Part shown: one piece after another, positions 1 through 13,697 of the stretch | How positions within the stretch are numbered: position 1 is the first letter of the stretch | Layout of the letters: each line of letters begins with the position of its first letter | Assembly (NCBI RefSeq): GCF_050436995.1 | Contig: NC_134756.1 | Location: 9,238,001-9,302,000 of the forward strand | Reading direction: 5' to 3' | DNA from: Anticarsia gemmatalis | Taxonomy: Eukaryota; Arthropoda; Insecta; Lepidoptera; Erebidae | DNA: 64,000 nucleotides | Notes under the pieces: generated by a model | Told to the model about the DNA's origin: nothing | Database searches by the model: none | What the model saw: only the letters and a program-made list of their open reading frames with translations | Translations under genes and position numbers: made by a program

Positions 1-3000
1 CGCCATTTGCTTGGTTTGTTTGGTTTCTAGTAACTGAAATTTAAATTAAAGATTGTTTTAGAATACCTATTAACGTCGATATTTTCTTTTATTATTTAGG
101 TTTACAAGAGTTAAATTTGATTGAACAATTGGTAAACTTGGACAACACTATAAAAATAAAAATAAAAATACCTGTAATATGGATTGATTTTAATATTGTT
201 TTATTATTTCTAAGGTCTAGAAAAGAGAGGTACTACAGAAATATCAATTGTCAAAAGCTTTGAAGTATTTAATTTACATAAAGCTGATATCAAAAGGTAT
301 TATAATCCGTAATTAATTGATATTTATGTAACCTTTTAAGTATTTACTAAAGAAGACTTTGAACTCGTACAAGTACTAGATATTAAGAACTACGCTAGTT
401 TGGCGCAGAGGTCCCGAGAGAAATAAACGTCTAATGTATGTAGGCAATAAGTCTACGCCCTGCACTCTTAAATACGCCTTATAAATTATTTAAATAATAT
501 TAATATAATATATAGTGATAGAATATTACATATTTAATAAAAAAGACATCAAACTGCAATAAAATGTATATGAATAATGATGACTAGCAATTACAAAACA
601 AAATACTTCATTATATTATTTTATGAAGATAATCAACGTCAATCAATAGCGTTTAAAAAACAGTAGCAGACGTCAAACACATTTTGCTATAAAAAAATCA
701 TAAATGCTGTCATTTTTTTATTATCTCTGTGTCGCCATCAATAGTGTCGCCAGTTGTAATATTTCACAGAATTAACAACGAAACTGAGAAAAATTGACAT
801 GTCACGGTTTGGACTGCTTTACAACGTTTAAGTATTTAAAGCTAACCTCATATAATTAAAACGGGTACAACGTACTATGTACTTTATTCAATGGGAGATA
901 AAGTCCAATATTTATTATAGGGCCTTCGGTGTCCCTTTCCAGTCAGGTAATAATAAAATAAGAGATTACATCTTTGCGTAAGCAACAATAGGGCTCCCTG
1001 TTATTTTACTAGGGTCGACGCTACACACGAAAACCGACCTTAGTATAAACATATAAAGTACAAATTCAATTGTAGATAAATAAATTTGATTATAACAAAG
1101 TTGGATTGCTGTGATAGGTAATCGGTTGTTTTAAAACCGTTTAACCAGCGGCGGCCACCTGTTAACTATGATTCTGTTGCACTTAGAATGTTAATATGTA
1201 TAATTAACACAAAAGCAGGTCACCATTGTACCGTGCATGTAACACTTGCAGCTTGTAAGCTATTATACGTGTACATGTGGTGTTTAGCACAACATACTGA
1301 ATTACTGAACATATTGTATATGTACCACGCGGTAATAAGCTAATAGGAGAGTTGACCTCATTCATATGAACATGTGTTTGATATCTACATTTCTTGTAAA
1401 TAGGTGTATACTCAATTAAATGTCCTTGCTTTGTTACAAGATGTTTTTATTTCTATTGTTTGTGGCACAAATCTTGCAAGTTTATTATAAGTATGACCCA
1501 ATTCGGTGTCTTGGAGTTGATTAAACAAAAATTCTGCAAAAACAAATACAATCGCAATTTCTTAAATTACTTGCAGCAAAAAAGGTTTCAGCTGAATCAA
1601 TTTTGTTAATTGTTTTAAATAGAGTTGATAAAACCGCGATTTAAAAACGTATTTTTGAAATGAAACTGATTTCTGATTCAGTTACACTAAGCTGAGCAGT
1701 CAACGAATCCTTTTCACCGTTCAAATTAGAAAATAACGAACGAACAGGACGAATTATGTAGCCGTTCTCAATTATTAAACTCTCTTCAGCAAAATTGCCA
1801 TGATTTCGGAAACTGTCGCCCAAAAATAGATGTTCTATGTACCGACTTCTGACGAAGATGAATTCCATTTGAATAATAATTATGATTTAGGACACTTCAT
1901 ACAAATTAGAGGATTAAAAACAAAATTAGACGCAACTGTGAAGATTTCAGCTAATTTACATATCTTTATTTAACAGTGCAAAGTTTGAAATCGTGTCAAA
2001 ATGTCACCAATGTTTTCTGGGATTTGTCTTTTCGACTTGCTTTGCTTAAGTGAAGATAACTGGCCATTAAACAAACGACTTTTCTTCTCTTTTTATACTT
2101 CCCGCTCATAATAATAACCGAATATTGTACGTTTTGAGACAAAAGAACAGTGCAACACTTATTCCAAAGCGAATTTTAACCATTCATTATAGTGCATAGT
2201 TCTTGTGATTCTTAGAAGCATATTGTGTTACAAATCGCGATAGCTGCCTCGAGTCCCATTGAAGGCTGTATTCACCTCGTTATTCATATACACGATGCGA
2301 TAGACCCGCCCTCTATTGCATAGGGATTATACCGTCATTGGCTGTACGCTGCGCGCCTTTGCCTAAGCGTTCAGAACTATTACTAGGTGTGACAATCAAT
2401 ATTGTTGTGAATGGAACAGCAAACGATCAAATACCAACAACATGAATGAATGTTTGAGTAAATCTATATTTGATTAGTTGTTAAACGTAGAATGATTGTC
2501 GTAGCGTTTTATTATAAGCTTCTATTGTACGGTAGTTGTATTTTATGTCTGTACGAAACAGGTTTGAGTCTGACAAAGCCGCGACACCCAGGCTTTGTAG
2601 TTAATGTAGTTATGTAGTGACAGGTAGCCCGCGCGTCGCTATATCTCGTCGCCTAGTTAAACTAGTGCAGTTACAACACTAACTTTCTTTCCCTCACTCC
2701 ACTTTTACTATTTGTGTGGGACGATCATTTCATTACAGAGTGACCCAGACATCGCTAGCTTATAATTTACTTATTTCTAAACCATCTAAGTCTCATTGAC
2801 AATTTAAAAAAGAAAAAAGAGTAACAATATCTCTGAAATGTGATTAAAACCAACTTTTGCTTTCTTTTCTAACAAGCGTACGTGACAGAATGCGTTCAAA
2901 GTTATCGAAAAGAATATTTAAAGCGTTGTAAAGATACGCGGTTCATGATGACCTATTAAACGCGTCGACACAAGTTCAAATGTAAACCAAATAAAAAATA

Positions 3001-3864
3001 ACTTAGAAACGGATACGTCCCAAGAATGCACGGCGATAGTGACGTGAGTCATCCCATCAGTGGCCACCACGAAGTTCTGACACCACCACCATAACCTGTC
3101 CTTCAAACAAAGAAAAATAACCTCTATTATAACGACACAAAGTTCATCTGACGAGTCAATGAACTCTAGTTAGAGTTTCGACAACTACAACATTACATTT
3201 GCGGCCGCGAAAGTCAATTTAGTGTGAACTCCAAAGTGTAATAACCTTTATTTGAAGTTAGTAAAGACGATAAAAGAATTTGTTGAAGTTATTTCATGAT
3301 TATAAAACGTTGTCATAACGTAAGTTTAGACTACATTCCGAGGGTAATGGTAAGCAGTGGCGTATTGTTCACAATGTGGTTTCTAAACGTTTATAAATCA
3401 ACAATTAGGCTCACTACAGCGTTTGGATAGCTACCACCGCCCGTTATGAATAAATTATATTAATTATACACGTTTTAGGGAGTGCAGGGCGTAGTAATAT
3501 GATATTATACTCAAGGATGCTCGTTACTGGCAGGTGTCAAAGATTATTCACCTTCATATCGCACGTTTTTTGCCATCGTTATTATAAAAATGAGGATTCG
3601 AAGCTGTGAGCACGGACGAAGTGAAATGCAATAGAAAAGATTACAGTAGTAGACCCAATGAAGAGTAAAATTAATCATTTTCTCTGAATTCTTGGAACAA
3701 GCAATCCACTTTAAAATGATATTTTATTGAAATAAATCTGTTTGACAAGAATTTGATTGTGGATGAGTACGGCATTAGTGCTTTTTAATTAGAGTATTTT
3801 TTTAGAAATAATCTCCGTGTCAAACCAGTTAAAATATATTTTGTGTTGCACAAAAAGTGTTGAA
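1..3864. other. AT-rich non-coding stretch, nothing recognised
   Basis: Stop codons are dense in all frames. The longest frames (75 codons on the minus strand at 1641-1868 and 62 codons at 2918-3106) show no domain, no signal peptide and no coding-like composition. I recognise no repeat with definable ends, no RNA gene and no promoter. A NotI-type GCGGCCGC octamer sits near 3202 in otherwise AT-rich sequence. Confidence 0.55.
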
Positions 3865-3948
3865 TCTCGACCGGGATTTGAATCCGGTACGGTGTGCATT
3901 GGTATGTGACAAGGAGATCACTTTCACCGACACTCGTGCAGTTATGCA
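3865..3948 (-). repeat. Degraded tRNA-derived SINE head
   Basis: Read on the minus strand, this piece starts TAACTGCACG, as does the better preserved SINE at 4395-4550. It contains a B-box-like GGATTCAAATCCC and then a T-rich, TTTGTG-containing stretch. The A box is poorly preserved. It is most likely an old copy of the same tRNA-SINE family. No intact tRNA cloverleaf can be drawn, so it is not called a tRNA gene. Confidence 0.5.
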
Positions 3949-4394
3949 AATTGCAAATAAGTTGCAAAAACACGTATGACACTTTTAAAAGAAGATTTTT
4001 GAAATTGATTGCAGATTTTACTTGTTCTGTAATAGTAGAAATTAAACACAATTTTAAGATTCTTTTTGAGATTAAAATTGTGAAATTAAATCATTTGTTG
4101 TTTAAATAAGTCTCAGTCTTAGTTAATGTGCGTAACATTATCACGGATACACAAGTAACTCTATAGTCTATAAGTTACTATATCTTTCGGGAAAATGATT
4201 TTATAGTTAAACTACTCAACCGATTGTTACGCATTTTACCATAGTAATAGATAGCATCATGGAGACGATAAAAAACTATATTTCCAATTTTTATAAATGC
4301 TTTACTTCTACAAGAAAGTCTTGAACAGTTAAAATTAAAAAATAACTAAGCATAGCTTCTACCAAGGTAGCCAAATAACTGATAAACTAACTAC

Positions 4395-4550
4395 ATACTT
4401 CTAAATACATACTTATATAGATACATTAACAACCAGGCTCAGAACAAACACTCATGCTCATCACACAAAGATGTATCCCGGGATTTGAACCTAACACGCG
4501 GTGCTATTGCGGCGAGATGTCCACTTTAACCACTGCACCAAACGTGCAGT
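4395..4550 (-). repeat. tRNA-derived SINE, near full length
   Basis: On the minus strand the element reads, in order: a head with an A-box-like GGTGCAGTGGTTAAAGTGG, a B box (GGTTCAAATCCCGGG), then a family-specific body containing TTTGTGTGATGAGCATGAG and GTTTGTTCTGAGCC, ending in a TATATAAGTATGTATTTA-type tail. This arrangement (pol III internal promoter, unrelated body, simple tail) is that of a tRNA-derived SINE. The body resembles a SINE I know from many moths and butterflies. The 72-codon plus frame over it is a chance frame. Confidence 0.7.
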
Positions 4551-5666
4551 TAAATTACATTAGTTACATGTTATTTGCCGACAAAGTACGACCACTGGTG
4601 TGTAATCGAAGGACATTGGCTTTATGTTCAGCTGTAATATCTAGGGCATGCCTGTTAGCGTTTGTCACATAGTCCACCAGACCATAACCTAAATCTATTG
4701 TGATAAACGTATAAGTACATATTATATCTTTTGACCTAAGTTACAGCTAAGTGTTTAAGGCGAAACTAGACTATAGGATTCAGTATGAAGGTTAATATTT
4801 TTTTGGGAAATTGGGTGCAGCCTATTTTTGTATAAAATCTAATACATTTGTATTAAATAAATTGCGGTTTGTATACGTAATACTAAATTACTAAACTGGC
4901 GTTAATCTAGATGAGAATTTTAAAAAACGATACCTACCTTATTTATTGCCCGACGTTTTTCTAGGAAATAGCTTTTATTTCTCATTCTATCGATCCTGTA
5001 TTGATATCTTGCAATGTTTTACGTTAATAATAATATACCAAGAAATTCGTTCGCTCTAAAATATTTTGCTGGCAATCATTATTCTATGTTAGCCAGCCTG
5101 GCGTTTCTTCCTAGGCTGATATGTGGAGATATGCGGTATCAACAAGTATACTATGATTTACTAATACGGGATAGAAAGATTTCAAGGCATTCCGTCGATT
5201 TTAAAGAGAAAGAACATCCATACATCCATCTTGTATAAGTAGGATCGGACAAAGATATCTCTAGTAAGACATACGATCAAGTACACACATGAAGATAGAA
5301 CATAATTATCTCAGTGGTGTGTTTGTTGAGGTAAGCTTACACCGTACCGATGCGGTTGATAAACCAGTATTTGCACAGTCCACAGCGGATTACAACTGTA
5401 AACTTAGTGATATGGCTATCTGTTCGTATGCATCGAGTTGAAATACAGCCTTAGGTGTAAAAGGATATACTCTTATTCATAAAAATATATGAAGTTATGA
5501 AAGCCTTACAAAGTGTTTTGTTTCTTTCACTCCTTAGCGAAATGAAGAAGAGAAAACATTTTTTTAGTAGTGTTTTAACTTAAATAAGTTTATAGTGTGT
5601 TTATGAATAAGAGGGATAGTATACTAGCTTCTATTCGCGACTTTTTCGTGTAAAAGGATAACCCTC
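4551..5666. other. Non-coding, nothing definite
   Basis: No supported gene. A 74-codon plus frame at 5014-5238 has no recognisable features. Around 5090-5125 a short phrase (AGCCTGGCGTTTCTTCCTAGGCTG) resembles the beginning of the repeat at 5667 and may be a tiny fragment of it. Confidence 0.5.
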
Positions 5667-5872
5667 TCATCATCAGCCTGGCCTTTCTTCCAACTATGTT
5701 GGAGTTGGCTTCCAGCCTCACCGGGTGCAGCTTGGTACCAGTATTTTACATGGAGCGACTGCTTATCGGACCTCCACAACCAAGTTACCTGGGTTATAAC
5801 ACGATACTCTTCGGTAAGACTGGTTGTCAGATTTTTAAGCTTGTTATTGCTCTTAACGACTGTCAAAGATCC
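5667..5872 (+). repeat. Lepidopteran interspersed repeat (CATCATCAGCC family)
   Basis: The stretch begins CATCATCAGCCTGGCC and continues through phrases on tracking GTTGGAGT, GGCTTCCAGCCTCACCGGG, GAGCGACTGC, CAAGTTACCTGGG and AACGACTGTCAAAGAT. I recognise this order from a dispersed repeat present in very many copies in moth and butterfly genomes. A second, inverted copy lies at 9530-9678. The two overlapping open frames here (80 codons minus, 64 codons plus) are inside the repeat and are not genes. I cannot assign its TE class. Confidence 0.65.
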
Positions 5873-7464
5873 TCGGGATCCTCAATTTAACGTACCTTCC
5901 GAAACACGGAGCAACTCGGAATGGAAAATAGCGAATAATGGCTCCCTAGAACTGGGGAAAATGAATCGATCCTGAGACATGGCTAGTATTATACCAGCGC
6001 TACTGCGGCCACAAAGACAATAAATAAATAACTATAAATAAAAAAAATAATCATGAATTCACTGCATCCGTTCGGGAGTTATGATGCCACAAACAGACAC
6101 GTCAAACTTATAACACACCTCTTCTTGCGTCGGGGGTTAAAAATTAAACATTTATTTTGTTCCTTTACGTCATGTTGTACACTCTCAAAAGCTTAACATA
6201 CCTAATGAGTTCTTAGTAACAAAGAGACACGTGTACATTCGTTTGATAATAATAGAATCCACGCGTTGTGATATTTTTCTCGCAACTAGTTATAGGAGTG
6301 CTTTGAGCGCGATTTCCTCGGACTCGCGCTGTTCCGAGAGGCTGCAGTGTAAGCTACCTTGTTACTCGTGTTATTGTGTTTTAACATGGAAGATAATACA
6401 CTTGAACGTATTAAATATAAAACCTGTCTTTTTGATTATTTGTTTTGTAAGTTTAGTGAGAGTGATATTTTCGATTAACTACTTGATTATTTTTATAGTG
6501 TAGGTAAGAACCATTACAAGTTGTAGTGTTGATAGTGTACCTTGTTCGAAAACTATTCACGAGAACGTATGTTAATTTGAAAGCAAAAGAAGTTAAAAAC
6601 AATAAAACCTGTTACCTCTTAATACGTCTATTGAACTAAAATAAGGCAGTTTATGTGAACCTTTTGAAATTAGAGCATATGACTTTAAGACTTTAGAACC
6701 ACTTTTTAACCTGACTGGGCCCTGGCATTATCTCTGCAGTTGTACAAAGTTGTACATTAATTGTAATTCCAAAACTCTAGTTAAATCAGCTAGATAAAAA
6801 TGCGAGATAAATAATTCAACACGGTGTTAAGAATGAACGTTAGCACAGCTTAACAGTACGGCAGGTGGCTAGACCTTCGCAAATTGCCTCGTGCCTCTGC
6901 TGCTATGTAAGTAACAAGCCGGTGTACTTTTCACGTCTTTTAAATGCAGATGAAGCTTGGAGAAAACGCGTTGGACCCGAAACATAAGCGTTGTAGGATG
7001 TTCTAAACTACTTGAAGTGAACTGTACGAACAAACGTACATTTATTATATTGATTTATATAGTTAATATATATTGAGGGCAATTAACATAAGCATATTTT
7101 ATTAGTATTCGCTGGTAACTTAGATTAGCTAAACTGCTGACTAGGTGGCCGCGTCTTCCTATTGTAACAAATCTAGAATTAAGTTAGTTCCGTACAAAAC
7201 AGTCAACAGTTAACATTGTAACATTTTAACCTTTATTATACAGTTAAAGGCAACATAAATATTTTATTTAACATCCACACACAACCCACTAAGAAGGCCA
7301 CTCTTAACTTCGGTAACACGCCGCGTGTTAAGAGTTCGATATTGTCTGGAAACGCATTTCCTTTCATGAACGTTTTAAATATTTGGCTATTGTAAGAACT
7401 ATGAAGCTTGTTATCGAGATGCTATTAACAGTTAAATTCATTTAATTCCTACATATGTACATAT
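5873..7464. other. Non-coding, nothing definite
   Basis: No gene recognised. A 90-codon plus frame (6231-6503) is AT-rich, has hydrophobic runs typical of random AT-rich sequence, and lacks any motif. A locally CpG-rich phrase occurs near 6305-6345 without further structure. Confidence 0.5.
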
Positions 7465-7610
7465 ATTCAGGTCTTTTTCTCATGGGAATAGGCAGACACC
7501 AAAGACCGTCATTTGCTAAAATCTCTACCAACTTCTTTTACTTCTTTTTCATACATTGTGTCATACAGGACTACCGGTTGGCAGTTTCAAGTCGGTTTGT
7601 CTTTCCCGGG
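7465..7610 (+). repeat. Interspersed repeat (CCCAT-AGGCAGAGAC family)
   Basis: Contains CTCATGGGAATAGGCAGACACC, then ATCTCTACCAACTTCTTTTACTTC, then GTCATACAGGACTACCGGTTGGC. The same order of phrases recurs, diverged, at 8455-8577, and the starting phrase recurs at 26699-26745 and, inverted, at 20896-20945. This is a dispersed family that I associate with Lepidoptera; its class is not determined here. Confidence 0.55.
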
Positions 7611-8454
7611 CGTTCCCTTTTCCCCATACTTTAAATCTTGTCTCTTAACAATGTGTGTGAGATGAATTGAAAATCAGGTGTTAACATTTTTAAGTAGGTC
7701 AAATAAGTAACACAGCGGTAATAAAGTTATGGATGTCCCCAAATGCGCTTCAGAATTATAATTTCCTGCATATGTAAAATAGATGGTGATCAAAATCTTT
7801 GAAATTCACGATTATGAGTCCGCCCTTGGTCGTAAGCATAATGAAAATTTTCTCGGATAATCCATAAATATACCGTTTTCCCGGAAGTTTATAATTTTAG
7901 ATAATCTGATTTTTCAGCAACAGCGATTATATAAAGGCAACATTGATGTTTTTTGAACAACGGAGTTTCACAGAAATCGATAGTCGAAACATTTGTTTTT
8001 CCTTGAAAGTACATTAAACAAATATTCTGCCAACATTTTTATCAACCACAGAGATATAAGGCGTAATCGAACAGGCACATTTAATTAAATATGTTAAAAG
8101 TAATATAAATAATATCGGTTACATTTTTATGCAAAACCATTTAACAGTATTTAGCCCTACTCTATAACAAGATTTAATACTTTTTATAACATTTAAAAGA
8201 TTCTACAAATATAATACTGGTATAGATTTTGTAACAATCTAATTTCTTGCGCCCTTGCACACACAATGCCAACCTTTGATTGAGCGTCATCTACTAAAAG
8301 CTCCTCGCTTCGCCGTGACACTCGTAACTTAACATGAATGTACCTCGTGCGGTGTTAGAGAAACGTATCCAGTTCCGTGCCAGGTGTCTCGCTTGCCGTA
8401 GATTTAGTGCCAGTTTCTCTTGAATAAGTATCAGTTAATACGAACATATATAAA
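7611..8454. other. Non-coding, nothing definite
   Basis: AT-rich sequence with frequent stops in all frames. No repeat ends, RNA genes or promoter-like clusters were recognised. Confidence 0.5.
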
Positions 8455-8577
8455 ATCACGCTTTTTCCCATAAATAGGAAAAGATAAATGAACACCATTA
8501 GCTACGAAACCCTTCAAACCTTCCTAGCTTCATTCAAATCCATACATCAAGTACTCTCGTAGTACAGGACCGGCGGA
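8455..8577 (+). repeat. Interspersed repeat, second copy of the 7465 family
   Basis: Begins ATCACGCTTTTTCCCATAAA and carries GCTACGAAACCCTTC, CTAGCTTCATTCAAATCCAT and AGTACAGGACCGGCGG in the same order as the family seen at 7465. The copies differ by many substitutions, which suggests old insertions. Confidence 0.55.
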
Positions 8578-8942
8578 TAATCACAAATTATCAGCTATAT
8601 TATACTATTGTCGAGATTCTATCTGAAAGTTATCCAGAAAGAGTGAAACAAGGACTTACTTATGTAATCGATTATCTTACTATAAGGTATAGGTATTATT
8701 ACTTATTACTCGACTATTAGATAATTAAAGTGTTAGGTAATAGATAAATGTTAATTAGGTCTTGTTGAGGTTGTTGTTAAATCTGTTACTTTACTTGTGG
8801 GATAGGCTACTATCTATACTACTTGTTATCCTCTGCTGCTATGTTTGAGTTAAGTAGCGAATTTAATTCAAAATGTCCAATTACAGTATACTTTTAAATA
8901 CGCATGGACAATGGTACAAAAGTGTTAGAGGAATATATCTGA

Positions 8943-9194
8943 CTAGCTGACCCGCGCAACTTCGCTTGCGTCACTTAAGTGAATGGGTCAAAATTTTCCC
9001 CGTTTTTGTAACATTTTTCGTTGCTACTCCGCTCCTAATGTCCGTAGCTTGATGTTATATAGCCTATAGCCTTCCTCGATAAATGGGCTACCTAACACTG
9101 AAAGATTTTTTCAAATCGGACCAGTAGTTCCTGAGATTAGCGCGTTCAAACAAACAAACAAACAAACTCTTCAGCTTTATAATATTAGTATAGA
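8943..9194 (-). mobile_element. Non-autonomous Helitron, Lep1-like
   Basis: On the minus strand the element starts TC followed by TATACTAATATTATAAAGC and a GTTT-rich tract. It ends with a short hairpin (CGCAA, loop GCGAAG, TTGCG), an 8-nt spacer and the terminal CTAG. The flanking bases are A on the 5' side and T on the 3' side, the A|T insertion expected of Helitrons, which make no target duplication. It carries no coding capacity and would need a rolling-circle Rep/helicase supplied elsewhere. Two further copies lie at 32396 and 43818. The 76-codon minus frame starting nearby is not a gene. Confidence 0.85.
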
Positions 9195-9256
9195 TAACTA
9201 CAACTACATATTCGTCATTGACTAAAGCAGTATGAAATATACCACGACTGCACAGT

Positions 9257-9395
9257 GCACGCGTGTTATAGCCGTAGGTGTAGGCAGAAGCGTGTGTAAT
9301 ACACCCACGATTCGCCATTTACACCAATACTCCCACGTAATAGGGGGCGAGCTTATTGCTATAATATCGGCTGCGTTAGAAAACTCTGGAACACT
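9257..9395 (-). repeat. SINE family A, 5'-truncated copy
   Basis: Matches on the minus strand the body and 3' end of the tRNA-SINE family seen in fuller form at 48889-49146 and 55245-55482: phrases equivalent to CCCCCTATTACGTGGGAG, GGGTGTATTACACACGC and a 3' end reading ATAACACGCGTG. The tRNA head is absent or unrecognisable. Confidence 0.6.
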
Positions 9396-9529
9396 GTAGA
9401 GATTATACTAAGACACTAATTATATACTAATTATACTATAGGTATTGGCATGTATGATTTATCTAGATTACAATTCGTAATCGTAATTCTACTTTTAAGA
9501 TTCTACATTCTACTCCCGGCTGTCATTTG

Positions 9530-9678
9530 TTAACAGTAGTCAGAAGCTTGAAAGTCTGACAACCAGTCTTACCGAAGGATATCGTGTTATAACCCAAGTA
9601 ACGGGGTTGTGAAAGTCCATGTAAAATAAAGATATTCAGCTGCATCCAGTGAGACTGGAAACCGACTCCAACATATAA
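9530..9678 (-). repeat. Interspersed repeat (CATCATCAGCC family), inverted copy
   Basis: The reverse complement carries ATGTTGGAGTCGGTTTCCAG, CACTGGATGCAGCTG, CCCGTTACTTGGGTTATAAC and GTAAGACTGGTTGTCAGAC in the same order as the copy at 5667-5872, with a truncated start. Together with the Helitron and SINE just before it, it forms a cluster of four transposable elements within about 1.2 kb. Confidence 0.65.
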
Positions 9679-12600
9679 GATAAGCTATATATATATAATT
9701 CTACTTTCAAGATAAAGTTGCTTTATCAAACAGGCCTAGGGGCTCCGCCGCCTTTAATTTCTGATTTTCTGTACTTTGGCAGCCGCAAATCAATGTACAA
9801 GGCTACTAACTAATTTGTCGGACTATAATACCAAATGATTGTGACAGACATCGTATTCTATTTCGGCTAATTGATTCTTCGTAACAGCGGCTAGTTATTA
9901 CTGGAATGGAACGACCTGTCCTCTGTCTACTGCAGGCTGAACGGGCTGTACAGGATTAGTTCCCACTCACGTAGCTAATATAATCACGTAGTTAAGGATT
10001 TAAATATATGTAGTACTGTCTAATTATGTTTCAAATATTGACGTACATCCATTTTAGTTTTTTTCTACGGACTCCGAACGAGGTCGTTCTACCGTTTTTC
10101 TAAATTATTATTATGAAAATCAAAACTTTGTTTCTTGTTACTTAAGGATAGTGTTACGTATGTACATGTAATACGTGTAATTCTTGAAACTACATTATTT
10201 TTGTTTTGTTAGTTTCAGTATGGTGCAGCGCACACAACGCGCAAAAAGTCCGGCGCGTTACTGCTTATAATTACATTGGTCCTATTTTCACAGACTAAAA
10301 AGTGCGTCAAGGATAGTCTGTCGTCTGCGTTGCACCTATTACTACTAAACATATACGTAAACGTAGGTAACGGACTTAAGAAAAAAAACAGATTCCTCTC
10401 ATTTGATTAATTAATTGTTCAGTTTTCGTGACGCCAAATTTAAAAACATTTCAACATTCACTCCTTTAATTAAACTTGTAAACAAATTATTTCTCTCTAC
10501 AGCCTGCCAGATTCTACATGCTAGTGTAATAGACAAACAAGGTTTATTTTAATTAATTTAGATCTAATACGCATTATGCTGTCTGTAGTAGACAAATTCA
10601 ATGTTTGTAAAGTCCTTTCCCGATACAGGGATTAGTGATTCAGTGCTGGCATCGATTTAAAAATAGTTCAGCGTTGTTTTTTGCACTGAGCAGTTGGAAT
10701 GATTTAATTTTCTTTTACATTTTGTATTTAGGGCATATTAGAATATCCGTTCTTTTATCCTAATTTAGAGTTCTGTATCGTTACTCTAAAATAATTATTG
10801 TTGATTAAAAACTTGCCGAAAACTATTTGCACACTTATCTGGAAGGTTGGTAGGAAATGACTGAGGATAGAGACCGATGGAGGAATTTGACAATGCTTAA
10901 ATAAAGGCAAAAATGAAATACTTATCTGACTAAAATCAAAGAGGTTTTGTTCCTAGTAGTATTTACACAAAGAAACTCGACTTACAGCATAGAGAATACG
11001 TTATAAATGGAAATGATCGTTCGTGATAATGCATACAGAAATATGCTTGACGTTTTGAACTGAAAATAGGCTGAAAAACTTATGAATTGATTTGAAAAAC
11101 CTTCGATTTGAAATCAACGGCGTGTTTTAATCGAGCTTTATGGGAGAACAAATATTGCTGGATGGTACTCGCGTGGATCGATGCGATCCGTTATGTGTTT
11201 ATGAGGCAAGGCAAAGCTCCTATATGTTCACTTGCCGTGGTTATTGGATGTAATGAAAAATACAATTTTGTTTGTATGCAAATTCCACTAGTTTACAGTT
11301 TATTTAAACATTTTATTCTTATATTTATCTGCATTTTTATAGCCAAGTTACTAGAGTGGATTACTGGAAATTACTAAAATATGGACTAACCCAAAGCCAA
11401 ATTTTTGAGTTGAAAAATTACTTGTGAGGGTGTTTTTCAGTTGTAAAATGAAGGATACTTTTACTAGTAGTCCATCAATGTTAGTTACTTACTTTAGATA
11501 TAGAATAACAAAAGTACAAGTATACTTTAGACTAAAACTAAGTATTTGAGTTTTATAAACCTAAAACCGTACTTAAAGTGGTTTTAATTTAAATTATTAT
11601 GTTACAGAGTTTCTTTGTGCATATATCTGGAGCAATTTCCCCACTTGTGCGATACAACACGTAACTGCCTTGTGTGATGTTCGGGAGAAATTTCAATGAA
11701 AATTTTGCTTGTTACACGTGCTGTCCTCGTTCGGGAAAACATGAAAAAAGATATACTAACTAAACTTGACTGTACAGAATGCAGGACAGTAAATTGTTTA
11801 ATGCATTTCGCTTTTACGCTATTTGATTTGTCATGTTGAAAAGAAATAAAATTATGATGCTGTAATTTTTTGTGGCGGGTGATATTGTTGGGTAGTGAAA
11901 GCGAGATGAGAGGACTTTTTGCTTATTTTATTGTGGGAGAGCCCGCGCCACTCGTGCCTTCGTTTTCCTCTACATTTATTTTTGTTACAGCATCTGCTTA
12001 ATTGTTCTGTATGTAATTATTTTGTACTAGTATTACGAATGTGAATGGGAAAATGTCTTTTTGTTGATAACTCGTGTTCGTTTAGGTCATTTTTTAAACT
12101 TTATTTTCACAAAATGTAAACGGTTCATAAAGCGTAGTAGCGAGTTATAACTAGCGTATTTTTTTCTTATCCCTGTCTGATCTCGAAGTTTAAGGAGGGT
12201 AAAATTCTTTGTAATCTACTAAATTATTTACTTGGCTGATTTCTGTGATTTTTCATAACTTTGAAGTGTTTTTGTGAGAAGGGCGGGGTCCGACAGTGGG
12301 ACAGTTTATAAATTAGGGCTGATTACGAAGTACACTTTGAACTACTTTAAAGTGACGATTCTTTGTTAGATAGTATGAAACTGGGACAGCTTTTGTAGAC
12401 TAATGCAAGTGACTTTATCACCCCACATCTTTGAAAGCTCAATAAGGTAGGTATTCTATTACATTTTTTCATATAATTAACGTTCAGCGGTACATTAATA
12501 TCAACCTAAAATAAGAAGAAATATAAAATATAGCAGATACAATCACTGCGTTCTATTGTACTTATTACTAAACAACACTTACTTATAAAACAATTACATT

Positions 12601-13697
12601 GTAAGAATATTAAACATTATTATTATTCTATATACTTTAAAAAGGTACTTGATAAACAAATAAAAAGCTGCAATCAAAGGCCTTAACTAAGTACCCTTGA
12701 CTAACAGTACTTGTTGGTGTCACGGCTCCTTGAAGAACACACACAAAGCTCCCCATTACCGATATAAATAGTAACAATAAATATATTCCATCGTCGTTTA
12801 CCTATTCTTATGCTAACAGCTAGTTTGTGCATAAGCAGCGATGTAGCGAATACTAATAGTGCAATACATTTACATAGTACACAAGTTTGTACACGATCCG
12901 TTTCGGTGCTTGCTTTGTGCATCGATACTGTTTTATGATTATTAATAATTGTTGTTTAGTGTGTTTAATCGTTTATATTAAAAGTATTGTGGATTATTTT
13001 TAGGGTGGATTGTTTTAATTTGAGCTTTGTATAGAGAGGTAGAAAAGACATTTAGACCTGCGATGGTAGATATAGTGCGAAATTGATTATTCCTGACTTG
13101 GCCGACGGAAGAATTATATTGATCCGAATTGAAATAAACTTGAGGACAATTTTTTTATAACCTGTGCTTTATTTTTACTTAAAATGACTGATGACTATGA
13201 AGTATAAATATGTTTTATTGAATACCAATAATATCCCGTGCTTTTCACCGATCACGGATGAAGATGAAGTATATTAAATATAGAGTGTTCTCAATCACAG
13301 CCTTTTCTAAGCTTAACATATTTTAATACTTTTCACTCTTTCTTTCAATTCACTTACTCTCTAGGCATCCTAATCTTTTACTTCACAAGTGTATAATTAG
13401 ACATGGCTACAACCAGTTGCGTCTCCAGTGCGCTCAATACATAGCAGAGGTGGTTGTAATCGCCTTCAATTTAGTCGCCACACTCGTCGTCATTCGGGTG
13501 CAGTGTTCACCCCATCAATAACGCACAAATAACCCTTTGAAAGGATTTAGGTAACCACGGTCAATGTGTTCATGTAGGTTTCTAACTGGTTTAATTGTTT
13601 TTTGTTGTTATATTTTAGGTACGTGAATAAGTGGTAGAGTGAAGTGGAGGAGAAGGTTTAGGACTACTGATCTCACTACAACATGTGTTTCATAGCA
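9679..13697. other. Non-coding, nothing definite
   Basis: No supported gene in about 4 kb. Frames at 11108-11377 (89 codons, plus) and 12701-12922 (73 codons, minus) carry no domain, and their composition fits the AT-rich background. Near 12028 the phrase TACTAGTATTACGAATGTG resembles the beginning of a Helitron-type repeat, but its end was not found. Confidence 0.5.
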
